Counted from the stretch's first letter, positions 44,000 to 53,134 are shown. The stretch is 64,000 bases of DNA from Amycolatopsis orientalis DSM 43388 (GCF_000411975.1 NZ_ASXG01000046.1:62001-126000), one strand, 5' to 3'. Numbers and translations: made by a program. The notes: generated from the sequence alone by a model not told the origin.

Positions 44000-44767
44000 A
44001 TGACCGCGCATCCCGTCTTGGTCACCGGTGCGGCGTCGGGAATCGGCGCCGCCCTCGCCGCCCGGCTGGTCCGCGACGGCCGCCCCGTCATCGGACTCGA
44101 CCGCGCGGATGCCGTGCCCGCCGGCGTCGAACCGCTCCGCTGCGACCTCGCCGACCCCGGCTCGATCGACGCGGCGATCCAAGCGTTGCCGCCACGCCTC
44201 GGCGGCATCGCCCACGTCGCCGGAGTCCCCGGCACCGCACCAGCCGCGACCGTCCTCGCCGTCAACTGGCTCGCGCCCCGAAAACTCACCGCCGCGCTCG
44301 CTCCTTCCTTGCGGGACAGCGCGATCGTCAGCATCGCCTCCCTCGCCGGCCATCACCCGGACTACACCGACCAGATCGACGAACTCGCCGAACTCGACGA
44401 CGACGCGCTCCAGAGCTGGGCCGTACAGGAAGGCCTGACCGGGCCCAGCGCGTATGACCTGTCGAAGAAACTGCTGATCCGGTACGGGAAGGTGCTCGCC
44501 GCCCGACTGCTGCCGCAGGGCGTGCGCAGCAACACGATCAGCCCCGGCCCCGTGGAAACCCCGATCCTCAGCGATTTCCAGGCGTCGATGAACGGGTCCG
44601 TGGAACGCTCGGAGAACCTCGTCGGCAGGCACGCCCGCGACGAGGAGATCGCCGCGCCCGCCGCTTTCCTCCTGTCGCCGGACGCTTCCTGGATCAACGG
44701 CGTGGACCTGATCGCCGACGGCGGGCTCATCGCCGCGCGGACCGCCCCGGCGCGGTCTCAGACCTGA
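44000..44767 (+). CDS. SDR of the coniferyl-alcohol/3-alpha-hydroxysteroid dehydrogenase type
   Basis: 255 residues from the ATG at 44000, preceded by GGAGG. TGAASGIG cofactor loop, a shortened region with HVAGVPG instead of NNAG, an insertion rich in acidic residues (IDELAELDDDALQSW) before the catalytic YDLSKK near 152, and ADGG at the end. This layout is typical of coniferyl-alcohol dehydrogenase and 3-alpha-HSD proteins, which oxidise bulky or aromatic alcohols. It is the last gene of the plus-strand series. Confidence 0.83.
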   Translation: MTAHPVLVTGAASGIGAALAARLVRDGRPVIGLDRADAVPAGVEPLRCDLADPGSIDAAIQALPPRLGGIAHVAGVPGTAPAATVLAVNWLAPRKLTAALAPSLRDSAIVSIASLAGHHPDYTDQIDELAELDDDALQSWAVQEGLTGPSAYDLSKKLLIRYGKVLAARLLPQGVRSNTISPGPVETPILSDFQASMNGSVERSENLVGRHARDEEIAAPAAFLLSPDASWINGVDLIADGGLIAARTAPARSQT

Positions 44768-44898
44768 GTTGCGACGGCGGGTCGGCCTTGGGGCAGACTC
44801 ATCGTGGTCGCTCGACTCGATCGCGGTTACGCCAGCGTGCGGCGATCCTTCATGGCTGAGTTGCCCCGAGTTCACGTGCTTCTGCGAGCGTCGCCCGC

Positions 44899-46545
44899 AT
44901 GTCGCCTGAACCTGAGGTCCGCGCCGCGGCGAATACCGACGTCACCCGCCGCCGCCTGCTTCTGGGTGCGGGGTTGGCCGCGGCTGCGAGTGTCGCCGGG
45001 ACAACCGCCTCCGCTGCTCCGGCGCCGATGAGTGGTCCAGGTGACAGGCTCCCGGGATCTCTGTCGGCGACCGACCCGATCAGCGTCCCGGCCGTCGCAG
45101 GCCTGCACCTTCAATTCGGCGCTGACGCGGCGCGCGAAATGGTGGTCTCCTGGCACACGCTGCAACCGGTCCGGAATGCTCGGGTGCTCCTGGGCGGGCC
45201 CGAAGGAGACTTCCACAAGTCCGTCGATGCGACGACGCGGAGCTACGTAGACGCCAAGTCGGGTCAGACGGTCTACGCCCATCACGCACACCTGACCGGG
45301 TTGCGGGCGCGGACCGGTTACCTGTACGGCGCGGTCCACGACGGGGCCACCCCTGAGTTCGGGACGTTCACCACCGGCCCGAAGGGCCGCTCCCGGGTCA
45401 CGTTCACCAGCTTCGGCGACCAGGGCACTCCGACGATGCGCAAGGTCGACCGCGTCATCCAGAACCCGTTCGGCCTTCAGGGTGCGACGAAGACGGTGTG
45501 GACGAACGACAACAGCGGCTCGCCCGCCGCCGGCGACACGACGGCCGGTGTCGAACGCGTGCAGCCGATGTTCCACCTGTTCAACGGCGATCTGTGCTAC
45601 GCCAACGTGGCTGATGACCGCGTGCTGACCTGGTGGGACTTCTGGGACAACAACTCGCGCAGCGCCCGCAACCGTCCGTGGATGCCCTCGGCCGGCAACC
45701 ATGAGAACGAACTCGGCAACGGACCGATCGGCTACGCGGCTTACCAAACCTATTTCGAACTGCCGGCCCCGCCCGGGCAAAGCCCGGATTGGCGCGGTCT
45801 CTGGTACAGCTTCACCGTCGGCGCGGTGCGCGTGCTCTCGATCGCGAACGACGACGTGTGCTACCAGGACGGCGGCAACACCTACATTCGCGGGTACTCC
45901 AAGGGCGAACAAAAGGCGTGGCTGGACAAGGAACTGGCCGCGGCGCGGGCAAACCGGGACATCGACTGGATCGTCGTGTGCATGCACCAGTGCGTGATCA
46001 GCACCGCGAAGAAATTCAACGGCGCGGATCTGGGCATCCGGCAGGAATTTGTCCCGCTGTTCGACAAATACGGCGTCGATCTCGTGGTCTGCGGACACGA
46101 ACACCACTACGAGCGTTCGCATCCGATCCGCGGCCAGGTGCGGAACCAGACCCTCACACCGATCACCGCGGACACCAACACCACGGTGATCGACACGACC
46201 AAGGGCACCGTGCACATGGTTCTGGGAGGCGGTGGCACGTCGCTGCCGTCCAACACGGTGTTCTACGACCCGCCGCAGTGCAACGTGATCGTCGGCCTCA
46301 CTCCGCCGGACGCGGCAGGAAAACGGTCGATGATCTATGTCAACGACAGCGACGCGAAATGGTCCGCCGTCCGCGATGTCGCGCACGCGTACGGCTTCGG
46401 CGCGTTCGAGGTAGACCCGGGCGGTGCCGACGGCTACACCACGATGACCGTGACCTACTACAACGTCACCGCACCGGGCGGCCTCCAAAAGTTCGAAACG
46501 TTCCAGTTGCGTCGCCCGCGCCGCGGCCCCCTCTCCGGGGACTGA
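44899..46545 (+). CDS. Exported purple-acid-phosphatase-like metallophosphoesterase
   Basis: 548 residues. The N-terminus has a Tat signal (TRRRLLLGAGLAAAAS near residue 16, cleavage probably after ASA). A fibronectin-like domain of about 100 residues precedes the metallophosphoesterase domain, which contains SFGDQG, NGDLCYAN, AGNHEN, a CMHQC segment and GHEHHYERS, together giving the metal-binding Asp, Asn and His set. It should act outside the membrane as a phosphomonoesterase. A role with the phosphorylating cluster next door is conceivable but the enzyme would be in the wrong compartment; phosphate scavenging is more likely. Confidence 0.88.
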   Translation: MSPEPEVRAAANTDVTRRRLLLGAGLAAAASVAGTTASAAPAPMSGPGDRLPGSLSATDPISVPAVAGLHLQFGADAAREMVVSWHTLQPVRNARVLLGGPEGDFHKSVDATTRSYVDAKSGQTVYAHHAHLTGLRARTGYLYGAVHDGATPEFGTFTTGPKGRSRVTFTSFGDQGTPTMRKVDRVIQNPFGLQGATKTVWTNDNSGSPAAGDTTAGVERVQPMFHLFNGDLCYANVADDRVLTWWDFWDNNSRSARNRPWMPSAGNHENELGNGPIGYAAYQTYFELPAPPGQSPDWRGLWYSFTVGAVRVLSIANDDVCYQDGGNTYIRGYSKGEQKAWLDKELAAARANRDIDWIVVCMHQCVISTAKKFNGADLGIRQEFVPLFDKYGVDLVVCGHEHHYERSHPIRGQVRNQTLTPITADTNTTVIDTTKGTVHMVLGGGGTSLPSNTVFYDPPQCNVIVGLTPPDAAGKRSMIYVNDSDAKWSAVRDVAHAYGFGAFEVDPGGADGYTTMTVTYYNVTAPGGLQKFETFQLRRPRRGPLSGD

Positions 46546-46592
46546 CCCCGCTCGATCGCCTCGGCGGGACCAGCGGAGCCACCGCCAGGTGT

Positions 46593-47660
46593 TCAACGGC
46601 GGATCAGCGGGCTCCGCACGACGTTGGCGCCGCTGGCGCGGTCGGCGGCGTCGAAGAAGTCCTCCCGGTAGATGTAGCGAGGGAACAGGCGAGCCTTCAT
46701 CAGCGCTTTCATGGTGTCCTCGACCATCGCCGGGCTGCCGCAGACGTACGCGACATGCCCGGACGCGCGGGGGAAGTCCGCCGCCATCAGCGCGGGTACT
46801 CGGCCGCGTCGGCCGCCGCAGTCCTCCTGCGAGACCGCGGGCCGGTAGTCGAACCAGTCGCGGGTCTCGGCCAGTTCCTCGTACCAGGCGCGGTCGTAGA
46901 GACCCTCCACCGTCGACGTGCCGTGGTAGAGGACGACCGGGCGTTCCCAGCCCTGCTGTTCCTCGAGGTCCAGGATGGTCCGCACGATCGCGGCGAGCGG
47001 GGCCAGGCCGGTGCCGGTGCCGAGGAGAAGCACCGGTTCCTCGCGGGCCGGGTTGAAGCAGAACCGGCCGTACGGTCCGGCCACCGCGATCCGGTCGCCG
47101 ACGGCCAGGCCGGCGAAGATCCAGCCGGCGGTGGCGGCGCCGCCGTCCGTCCGCTTGACCTGGAGTTCGATCCGGTCTGCCTGGGACGGCGGGCTGGCGA
47201 TCGAGTACGGCCGGGTGCCGCCGCCGGGCAGGGTCAGCTGGACGTACTGGCCCGCGTTGAACGCCATCGGCGTGTCCAGCGCGATGACCAGGCGGCGAAC
47301 GCCGGGCGCGACGTCCTCCAGCACCTCGAGGGTGCCGGCGTAGTCGCGGACCGGGTGGATCTCGATCCCGTCCTCGACGTCGACCTCGCCTTCGATCACC
47401 AGGTCGCTGCGCGGCGTGGCGACGCAGATCAGCGCGGCGCCTTCGTCGCGTTCGCTCTCCAGGAGCGCGTACGGCGACGCGTCGCCCAGGTCTGCCTCGC
47501 CGTCCAGGATTTCCGCCTTGCAGGTGCCGCAGGTGCCGTGCGTGCAGGCGTGCGGCAGCCAGATTCCCTCGCGCAGGCAGGCGTCGAGGATGGTCTGGTC
47601 CGCTCGGCAGCTGATCTCGCTGCCGAGCGGTTCGACCGTCACGGTGTAGCTCTCGGTCAT
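46593..47660 (-). CDS. Phenol hydroxylase reductase (DmpP-like)
   Basis: 355 residues. The N-terminal plant-type [2Fe-2S] ferredoxin has Cys39, Cys44, Cys47 and Cys79; next come the FAD-binding RPYSIAS near 152 and the NAD-binding GTGTGLAP near 215. It transfers electrons from NADH to the diiron hydroxylase. It is last in the minus-strand cluster, eight bases after the dmpO-like gene, exactly where DmpP lies in the Pseudomonas operon dmpKLMNOP. Confidence 0.92.
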   Translation of the reverse strand: MTESYTVTVEPLGSEISCRADQTILDACLREGIWLPHACTHGTCGTCKAEILDGEADLGDASPYALLESERDEGAALICVATPRSDLVIEGEVDVEDGIEIHPVRDYAGTLEVLEDVAPGVRRLVIALDTPMAFNAGQYVQLTLPGGGTRPYSIASPPSQADRIELQVKRTDGGAATAGWIFAGLAVGDRIAVAGPYGRFCFNPAREEPVLLLGTGTGLAPLAAIVRTILDLEEQQGWERPVVLYHGTSTVEGLYDRAWYEELAETRDWFDYRPAVSQEDCGGRRGRVPALMAADFPRASGHVAYVCGSPAMVEDTMKALMKARLFPRYIYREDFFDAADRASGANVVRSPLIRR

Positions 47661-47668
47661 CGCACGCC

Positions 47669-47992
47669 TCACTCGGTCTGGAACTTCAGCAGTGCTTTGT
47701 GGCCGATCCCGAGTTCGGTCAGCGGCGCGTCCGGACGATCGGCCAGCGGTGCGTCGAACAGCTGCCAGCCGGTCACGGTCGCGGGGTCGAACTCGGGGTC
47801 GGTGGCCGCCCACGGGTGCACGACGCCGGTCAGGAACTCCCGGAACGGCATGGCTTTCGGCACCCGGAAGCACGCGGCGGAGCAGAACAGCGGGTTGCCG
47901 ATCCAGTGGACGTAGACGAGCTGGTCGTCGCCGAAGACCTCGGCCCGGTCCGCGGAAGGGAAGTCGTAGTCGTACAGCGCTTTGACAGCCAC
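47669..47992 (-). CDS. Phenol hydroxylase gamma subunit (DmpO-like)
   Basis: 107 residues from a GTG at 47992. The opening VKALYDYDFPSADRAEVFGD and the core WIGNPLFCSAACFRVP are characteristic of the small gamma subunit of group I multicomponent phenol hydroxylases. It completes the hydroxylase (alpha-beta-gamma) complex with the subunits encoded upstream. Confidence 0.9.
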   Translation of the reverse strand: MAVKALYDYDFPSADRAEVFGDDQLVYVHWIGNPLFCSAACFRVPKAMPFREFLTGVVHPWAATDPEFDPATVTGWQLFDAPLADRPDAPLTELGIGHKALLKFQTE

Positions 47993-47996
47993 GGTT

Positions 47997-49547
47997 TCAC
48001 GCTCCGGTCTGGTCGGTCGGGTGGTCCGAATGCCACTTCAGCCAGTGCTGGTGGTCGAGCGAACCCTGGTACTCGCCGTTGTCGCCCTCCTGGATCCCGT
48101 ACCACTCGAGGACTTCCGGCACGCTCGGCCCGCCGCAGTTGCCCTGGTAGATCTGGTGCACGGGCAGCCACGCCTGCACGAACTTCTCCGGCTCCCGCTC
48201 GAAGATCCACTGGCAGCCGTCGCTGCAGGTGTGGAACGTTTCGTCGCGGAAAGTCGAGCGGCGGAAGGAAATCCGGGCCGGGTCGCCGGGTTCGGTGAAC
48301 GCCATCGGGATCTGGCAGACCTGGCACAGCTGCGGGAGGCCCTGGAAGAAAACGCGGCCGCCCCCGGCTTCGATCCGGGCGTGCTTCTCCCACGTCGGGC
48401 GGTAGTACTGGTCGAAAGTGTCCGGATACTGCTCGGAAAGCCACGCCAGGTGCTTCTCGTCCGGCGTTTGCGTGGTGAAGGACGCGGCGAAGGAGAAATT
48501 GTGCAGGATCCGGTAGACCTCGTGCGAGAGCTTGCCCTTTTCCGCGATCGCGTCCCGCACGTGCCGCGGCGGTTTGATGCCGTAGTACTCCAGGTCCGGG
48601 AACAGGCCGCCGAGCATCTGCTCCTCGAAGTACAGCTCGAACGCCTCCCGCCAGCTCATCACCGGTTTCGGCAGCATGTAGTCCATCATCCCGGCGACCA
48701 GCGCGGACATCCGGTACGCGCGCCAGAACCACTTGTCGATCCAGTCCTGGATGATCGGGACGTTGTCCTCGTCCTGTTCCAGGAGGAACTTGATCGCCTC
48801 CAGGCCGAGGGTCATGTGCCGGCTCTCGTCGGACTGCGCGGAAAAGCCGAACGACATCGTCGGCATGTCGCCGTTGAAGCTCGCGCCGCTCATGAACGGC
48901 ACGAACAGCAGGTTCGTGAGCAGATATTCGAAGCTGAACGAGATCGAGATCAGGAATTCGAACGGGCCGGCCGTCATCGCGTCGTCGAACAGCGACTTCG
49001 GGACCGAGAGGTACCAGACCCGGTCGTGCATCTTCGACCAGGAATGGAAGCCGCCGTAGTACTTGTTGTAGTTGCTGATCGTGTGGATCTGCGTCTGGCA
49101 ATGCCGCAGTTCGTCCACGCTCTGGCACAGCGCCGCGAAGCGCGGAGCGGGGCCTTCGAGATAGCGCGCCAGATAGGCGAAATGACGGTGCGCGGCGTAT
49201 TCGAGCGGGGTCACGCCCTGGATGAACAGCTTGATCGAATTCAGGTACGACGCGTCCGAGAGGCTGAGGTGGCCCTGGCTTTGCGCGAAGGAATCGAGGA
49301 CCGCGTACAGCCGCTTGTCCTTCTCCGCCTGGTACTTGTAGTACGCGTCGACGGTGAGCCGGAAGGGGTCTTCCCAGCCGTCCCAATCGTGGATCTTGAT
49401 GCCCTCGTAGCTGGTGTAGGGGTAAAGGTCGGCCTTGTCGACGTAGGACGGCTCCCAGTCCAGGTCGCGGGTGAGCAGCGAGTAGCGCTCCTTGAGCGGC
49501 AGCTTGCGCGGCTTCTTGGCGACGGGCTGGTCCTGCTGAACGGACAT
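47997..49547 (-). CDS. Phenol hydroxylase alpha subunit, diiron oxygenase component (DmpN-like)
   Basis: 516 residues. The two iron-binding helix pairs are complete: Glu116 (TPLEYAAH), Glu146 and His149 (DELRH), Glu207 (FEYLL), and Glu241 and His244 (DESRH). The C-terminal part has a Cys-rich CQVC...CSDGC segment typical of this subunit. It activates oxygen and hydroxylates phenol or alkylphenols to catechols. The start is two bases after the dmpM-like stop. The length and subunit order match group I soluble diiron monooxygenases. Confidence 0.94.
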   Translation of the reverse strand: MSVQQDQPVAKKPRKLPLKERYSLLTRDLDWEPSYVDKADLYPYTSYEGIKIHDWDGWEDPFRLTVDAYYKYQAEKDKRLYAVLDSFAQSQGHLSLSDASYLNSIKLFIQGVTPLEYAAHRHFAYLARYLEGPAPRFAALCQSVDELRHCQTQIHTISNYNKYYGGFHSWSKMHDRVWYLSVPKSLFDDAMTAGPFEFLISISFSFEYLLTNLLFVPFMSGASFNGDMPTMSFGFSAQSDESRHMTLGLEAIKFLLEQDEDNVPIIQDWIDKWFWRAYRMSALVAGMMDYMLPKPVMSWREAFELYFEEQMLGGLFPDLEYYGIKPPRHVRDAIAEKGKLSHEVYRILHNFSFAASFTTQTPDEKHLAWLSEQYPDTFDQYYRPTWEKHARIEAGGGRVFFQGLPQLCQVCQIPMAFTEPGDPARISFRRSTFRDETFHTCSDGCQWIFEREPEKFVQAWLPVHQIYQGNCGGPSVPEVLEWYGIQEGDNGEYQGSLDHQHWLKWHSDHPTDQTGA

Positions 49548-49548
49548 G

Positions 49549-49827
49549 TCAGTGCTCCCACTTCACGAGGATTCGGTCGTCGTCCCATTCGGAGAAATTG
49601 CCGGCGTAGGACACGATGGCGAGCTGGAACTCTCCGGTTTCCCATTCGCGGCCGAGCTTCTCCTCGACCGTTTCCCGGTTGATCACGATCTCGCCGGGGG
49701 CGGACAGTTTCACCAGGCCGGGCAGATGGCGCAGGGTGAGCTCAGGGTTGTCCTGCTTGATCGCGTCGATCAAGGCCCGGTTCTCCTCCGATTCCTGGAG
49801 GTCGATGCCGACCGGCCGGGCGCTCAC
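49549..49827 (-). CDS. Phenol hydroxylase coupling (effector) protein (DmpM/MmoB-like)
   Basis: 92 residues from a GTG at 49827 that overlaps the beta-subunit stop (GTGA). It is a small cofactor-free protein of the MmoB/DmpM family; conserved stretches include VGIDLQESEENRALIDAI near the N-terminus and GEIVINRE near 45. It binds the hydroxylase and is needed for efficient turnover. Confidence 0.9.
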   Translation of the reverse strand: MSARPVGIDLQESEENRALIDAIKQDNPELTLRHLPGLVKLSAPGEIVINRETVEEKLGREWETGEFQLAIVSYAGNFSEWDDDRILVKWEH

Positions 49828-50768
49828 GCCGCCTGCCCTTCGAGCTCGCGCACGATCGCTTCGATCGGTGCGACGGCCTCCGCGGCGCGCGCTCCCCAGG
49901 TCTGCCCGATGCGCTCGAGGACTTCCTGGTTGGCGGTGCCGTGGTCGGGGTCGCGGGTCCACGCGGCGCGCAGCGCGTCGAGCCATTTCCGCTGGTCGGC
50001 GTACCAGGTGGTGAAGTGCTGCGCGACCAGGCTGTAGGCGCCCGCGCCGCCGAGCAGCGCGGCCTCGTCGAGGCCGGCGTAGAGAAGCGGGTAGACGAGC
50101 TTGTCCACGGCATCGACCGCGAGCAACGCTTCCGCCCAGTCGCCGAGCGCCATGACCTCTTCGACCAGCCGGCGCAGGGGCTGGAGGTGTGCGGCTTCGA
50201 GCCAGGCGTTCTTCGCGGTGCGCAGGATGTCCGCGGTGCCGCTGCCCTGCGCGAGACCGAGTCGGGAAAGCATTTGCGCGTTGCCGATCCGGTCGAACGC
50301 GGCATAGGTGCAGCACTGCTCGATCGAAGTGCCGTAGGCGAACCGCGCGCCGGCGACGCTGACGAGCTGCGCGCCGGACTCGAAGTGGCGCAGTGGCACG
50401 ACGACCTCGGCGACGAGATGGTGCCATTGCCGAGGCAGCCGGCTGAGCAGATCGCGCTTCTCGAGGTACCCGATCGTCTTGCCGAACTCTTCGTGCGCGT
50501 TCGCCCGGTTCGTCACGTACGGGGTGTAGTAGTACTGCCGCGGGTCGAGGAAGTCGTACGGATCGGTGAGCCGCAGGGCGGTGTAGCGCGGGTCGTAGAG
50601 CTCGCGGTCCCGGGCCCAGGTCGGCCGGTAGTGGAAGTTCTCGCGGGGCTCGACGTCGAGCGTTCCCTCGAGGTAGCGGCTGGCTGGCTGGTCGCCGAGC
50701 CGGTCCGCGACGTTCTGGTAGGTCTGCCGCCGGGGTTCGATCACCTGGTAGCGCAGTTCGTACTGCAT
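49824..50768 (-). CDS. Phenol hydroxylase beta subunit (DmpL-like)
   Basis: 314 residues from the ATG at 50768. It has the helical ferritin-like fold of the alpha subunit but no metal ligands. YEGTLDVEPRENFHYRPTW-like opening sequence (RPTWARDRELYDPRYTAL) and the SIEQCCTYAAFDRIGNAQMLSR helix are family features. It forms the hydroxylase core with the alpha and gamma subunits. Confidence 0.91.
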   Translation of the reverse strand: MQYELRYQVIEPRRQTYQNVADRLGDQPASRYLEGTLDVEPRENFHYRPTWARDRELYDPRYTALRLTDPYDFLDPRQYYYTPYVTNRANAHEEFGKTIGYLEKRDLLSRLPRQWHHLVAEVVVPLRHFESGAQLVSVAGARFAYGTSIEQCCTYAAFDRIGNAQMLSRLGLAQGSGTADILRTAKNAWLEAAHLQPLRRLVEEVMALGDWAEALLAVDAVDKLVYPLLYAGLDEAALLGGAGAYSLVAQHFTTWYADQRKWLDALRAAWTRDPDHGTANQEVLERIGQTWGARAAEAVAPIEAIVRELEGQAA

Positions 50769-50779
50769 GGGATGGCCTT

Positions 50780-51169
50780 TCAGGAGTGTGCGATGAGGCT
50801 GAGCAGCAGCGCCTGGACCTCGTCCTCGCCGGCGAGACGCCGGCTGGCGCCGGTGGGCCTGCCGCCGATGATCAGTTCTGCTGTGGCGGTGCGGCCGGAG
50901 ACGACCGTCTGCACCCGGGCCGTGCGGTCGGCCCGGCCCACGGTGAAGGCGAGCGCGCCGGGGCCGGTCTCGTCGACCAGCGTCAGCGGCTCGCGGCTGG
51001 GCCCGAGCACCGCGTTCGCCTCGCTGACGAGCTGCTCGGCGAGCGACCGCACGAGCACCTGGGTGTCGGCGGCGGCGGCCACCTTCTCCGGACGGGCCGG
51101 TTCGGTCGCCGGTTCCGGCGTCGCCTCGCCGTCCAGCAGTCCTTGAACCGAGAGCATGAAGGGAGTCAT
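50780..51169 (-). CDS. Small protein in the DmpK position of the phenol hydroxylase cluster
   Basis: 129 residues from the ATG at 51169. In Pseudomonas this position holds DmpK, a small protein needed for assembling active hydroxylase, but I cannot see clear DmpK features here; the N-terminus is Ala/Glu/Pro-rich and the middle is a predicted mixed alpha/beta region. It begins the cluster and ends 11 bases before the beta-subunit start. An assembly or iron-insertion role is inferred from position only. Confidence 0.78.
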   Translation of the reverse strand: MTPFMLSVQGLLDGEATPEPATEPARPEKVAAAADTQVLVRSLAEQLVSEANAVLGPSREPLTLVDETGPGALAFTVGRADRTARVQTVVSGRTATAELIIGGRPTGASRRLAGEDEVQALLLSLIAHS

Positions 51170-51347
51170 CGTCGGCGGAACCTCCTCGGGCCGATGCGGC
51201 GGCTGTGCTGCGCGTCACCGTAGGCAGGGCGTTGACCTGCGGCGATCCGTTTCGCGAAGGCTCTGGCCGGATTGCGCAACGGCCCGCGCGGGCGGCCGCG
51301 GGGTTGCTTTCCGGTGTTACCGTGAATGCGCCACACAAGGAGGTGCG

Positions 51348-52256
51348 GTGGCTACGGCAGATCTCGATGCGTTGTCCGGTGCGGTGGCCGCGGCCTATTT
51401 TCCGCACCGGTTGCGCGTTCGCGCGTTGCCGGCTCGGAAACCGGTCCTGCGGTCGGTGGACCTGGGCCCGGTCCGCCTCGCCCGGATCGGCTGGGGCGCC
51501 GATTCGGCGGTGGAGTCGGATCATCCGAGTGCATGGGCGATCAACGTGCCGCTGGGCGGCGTCCTCGAGGCGCGGGTCCGGGGCCGGGAGGTGTGTTCCC
51601 TGCCGGGACAGGCGACGGTCTGCCCGCCGGACATGACCACCACGATGTCTCGCTGGTCAGCCGATTGCACGATCATCGGCATGCGGATCGACCGGGACTA
51701 CCTCAAGCGAGAACTGCCGCTGCTCGCCGAGCGGTCCCCGCGCCAGATGCCCGGGCAGCTCGACCTCCGCTCCGGGCCCGGCCAAGCCTGGTTCCAGCTG
51801 GTCTCCTCGGTCGGCTCGCTCCTGGTCGCGAACGAGCGCCTGGCCGGCGACCCGCACGTCGCGCGGAATCTCGGCGCTAGCCTGACCGCGGCGCTGGCGG
51901 CAGCCTGCTTCCCCGCGGAAGACGACCCCGGCCGGCTGCGGCCGCGGATCGTCACCCGCGTCATGGAAGCGATGGAAGCCGACCCGACGCGCGAATGGAC
52001 CGCGGCTCAACTGGCCGAGGCGGCGGGCGTCGGGATCCGGCGGCTGCAGCAGGGTTTCCGCGAGTACGCGGGCACGACCCCGATCCAGGCGCTGCAGGAC
52101 ATCCGGCTGGAACGCGTCCACCGGGACCTCGTGCACTCCGAAAGCCCGACGGTCGCGGAAGCCGCCTATCGATGGGGATTCCGCCACCTCGGCCGGTTCG
52201 CCGCCGCCTACCGGGAAAAGTACGGAGTCACGCCGTCGGACACCTTGCGCGGCTAG
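51348..52256 (+). CDS. AraC-family regulator of the phenol hydroxylase cluster
   Basis: 302 residues from a GTG at 51348 with AAGGAGG upstream. A cupin-like effector domain (residues 20-175) is followed by the two helix-turn-helix units of AraC proteins near residues 215-300 (LAEAAGVGIRRLQQGFREYAGTTP and ending SPTVAEAAYRWGF...FAAAYREKYGVTP). It is divergent from the phenol hydroxylase genes with 178 bp between, the normal arrangement for an activator of the cluster. Confidence 0.9.
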   Translation: MATADLDALSGAVAAAYFPHRLRVRALPARKPVLRSVDLGPVRLARIGWGADSAVESDHPSAWAINVPLGGVLEARVRGREVCSLPGQATVCPPDMTTTMSRWSADCTIIGMRIDRDYLKRELPLLAERSPRQMPGQLDLRSGPGQAWFQLVSSVGSLLVANERLAGDPHVARNLGASLTAALAAACFPAEDDPGRLRPRIVTRVMEAMEADPTREWTAAQLAEAAGVGIRRLQQGFREYAGTTPIQALQDIRLERVHRDLVHSESPTVAEAAYRWGFRHLGRFAAAYREKYGVTPSDTLRG

Positions 52257-52387
52257 TCCCGCGATCGCGTTCGGCGAGAGCTGATCCCGCGCGCGGACAG
52301 GCGTTTCCTGAGGCCAAACTTCGGCCAGCCACACCGTCGACCGCGATTCGCCCGTCCGCAATGCGGTGATGCCGCTATCGCGAGCGC

Positions 52388-53134
52388 TCAACCCGACGGC
52401 TTCTCGGCGAGGTCCGTCAGGGTGTGCAGCAGCACGTGCGCGAGGTTGTAGATCACCGCCCCCGGCGGGGAGCGCCGAGCTTGTTCCCGGGTGCCCACGA
52501 TGCTCGTCATCGGCTTGCCCGCGGACTCCGCCGCTGCCGAGACCGCGGCGATCGCTTGCCCGACCGCGGGTTCCGCGGCGCCGCCGGGCAGGCCGAGCGC
52601 CACGGCCAGGTCGGCTGGCCCCACCAGAACCGAATCGATCCCCGGGAGCGCGAGGATTTCCGGGGCGGCCGCGCAGGCTTCCGGGGTCTCCAGCATGGGC
52701 ACGACGACGGTCGTTTCCGCCGCCTTTTCCAGGTGCTCGGCGCCGCTGCGGGCACCGAACCGGCCGGCCCGGCTGTAGGTCGCGAACCCCCGCTTGCCGA
52801 GCGGTGGATAGTGTGCGGCCTCGACCGCGGCGCGGGCCTGTTCCACGGTGTCGACGTGCGGCACGATCACCCCGTCCGCGCCGAGATCGAGCACCCGCAG
52901 CACCAGCGCGGGTTCGTTCGCTCCCACCCGGACCAGGACGCCGAGCCCGTGCGCTTGGGCCGCGACGACGTGCTGCTGCAGCGGCACCAGGTCCGCGGGC
53001 CCGTGCTCGCAGTCGAGCACGACGAAGTCGAGCCCGGCCACTCCGGCCATCTCGACCAGTGTCTCGGCCGGCAGCCGCAGCAGCCCGCCGAGGAGCCGTT
53101 CCCCGGACCGCAGTCGTTGTTTCAGCGTGCTCAC
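52388..53134 (-). CDS. HpcH/HpaI-family aldolase
   Basis: 248 residues from a GTG at 53134 that overlaps the SDR stop (GTGA). Metal-dependent class II pyruvate aldolase of the HpcH/HpaI family: DCEHGPADL near 42 carries catalytic and metal-site residues, followed by RVGANEPALVLRVLDLGADGVIVPHV near 70 and MLET near 150. Such enzymes split 2-keto-4-hydroxy acids into pyruvate and an aldehyde. It is the last gene of the LacI-controlled operon and would be the carbon-splitting step. Confidence 0.86.
   Translation of the reverse strand: MSTLKQRLRSGERLLGGLLRLPAETLVEMAGVAGLDFVVLDCEHGPADLVPLQQHVVAAQAHGLGVLVRVGANEPALVLRVLDLGADGVIVPHVDTVEQARAAVEAAHYPPLGKRGFATYSRAGRFGARSGAEHLEKAAETTVVVPMLETPEACAAAPEILALPGIDSVLVGPADLAVALGLPGGAAEPAVGQAIAAVSAAAESAGKPMTSIVGTREQARRSPPGAVIYNLAHVLLHTLTDLAEKPSG

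Noticed and set aside
44899..46545. Purple-acid-phosphatase-like protein as the phosphatase of the Cre-like pathway
   Set aside because: Its Tat signal sends it outside the membrane, whereas phosphorylated intermediates are cytoplasmic; the histidine phosphatase at 34741 fits better.
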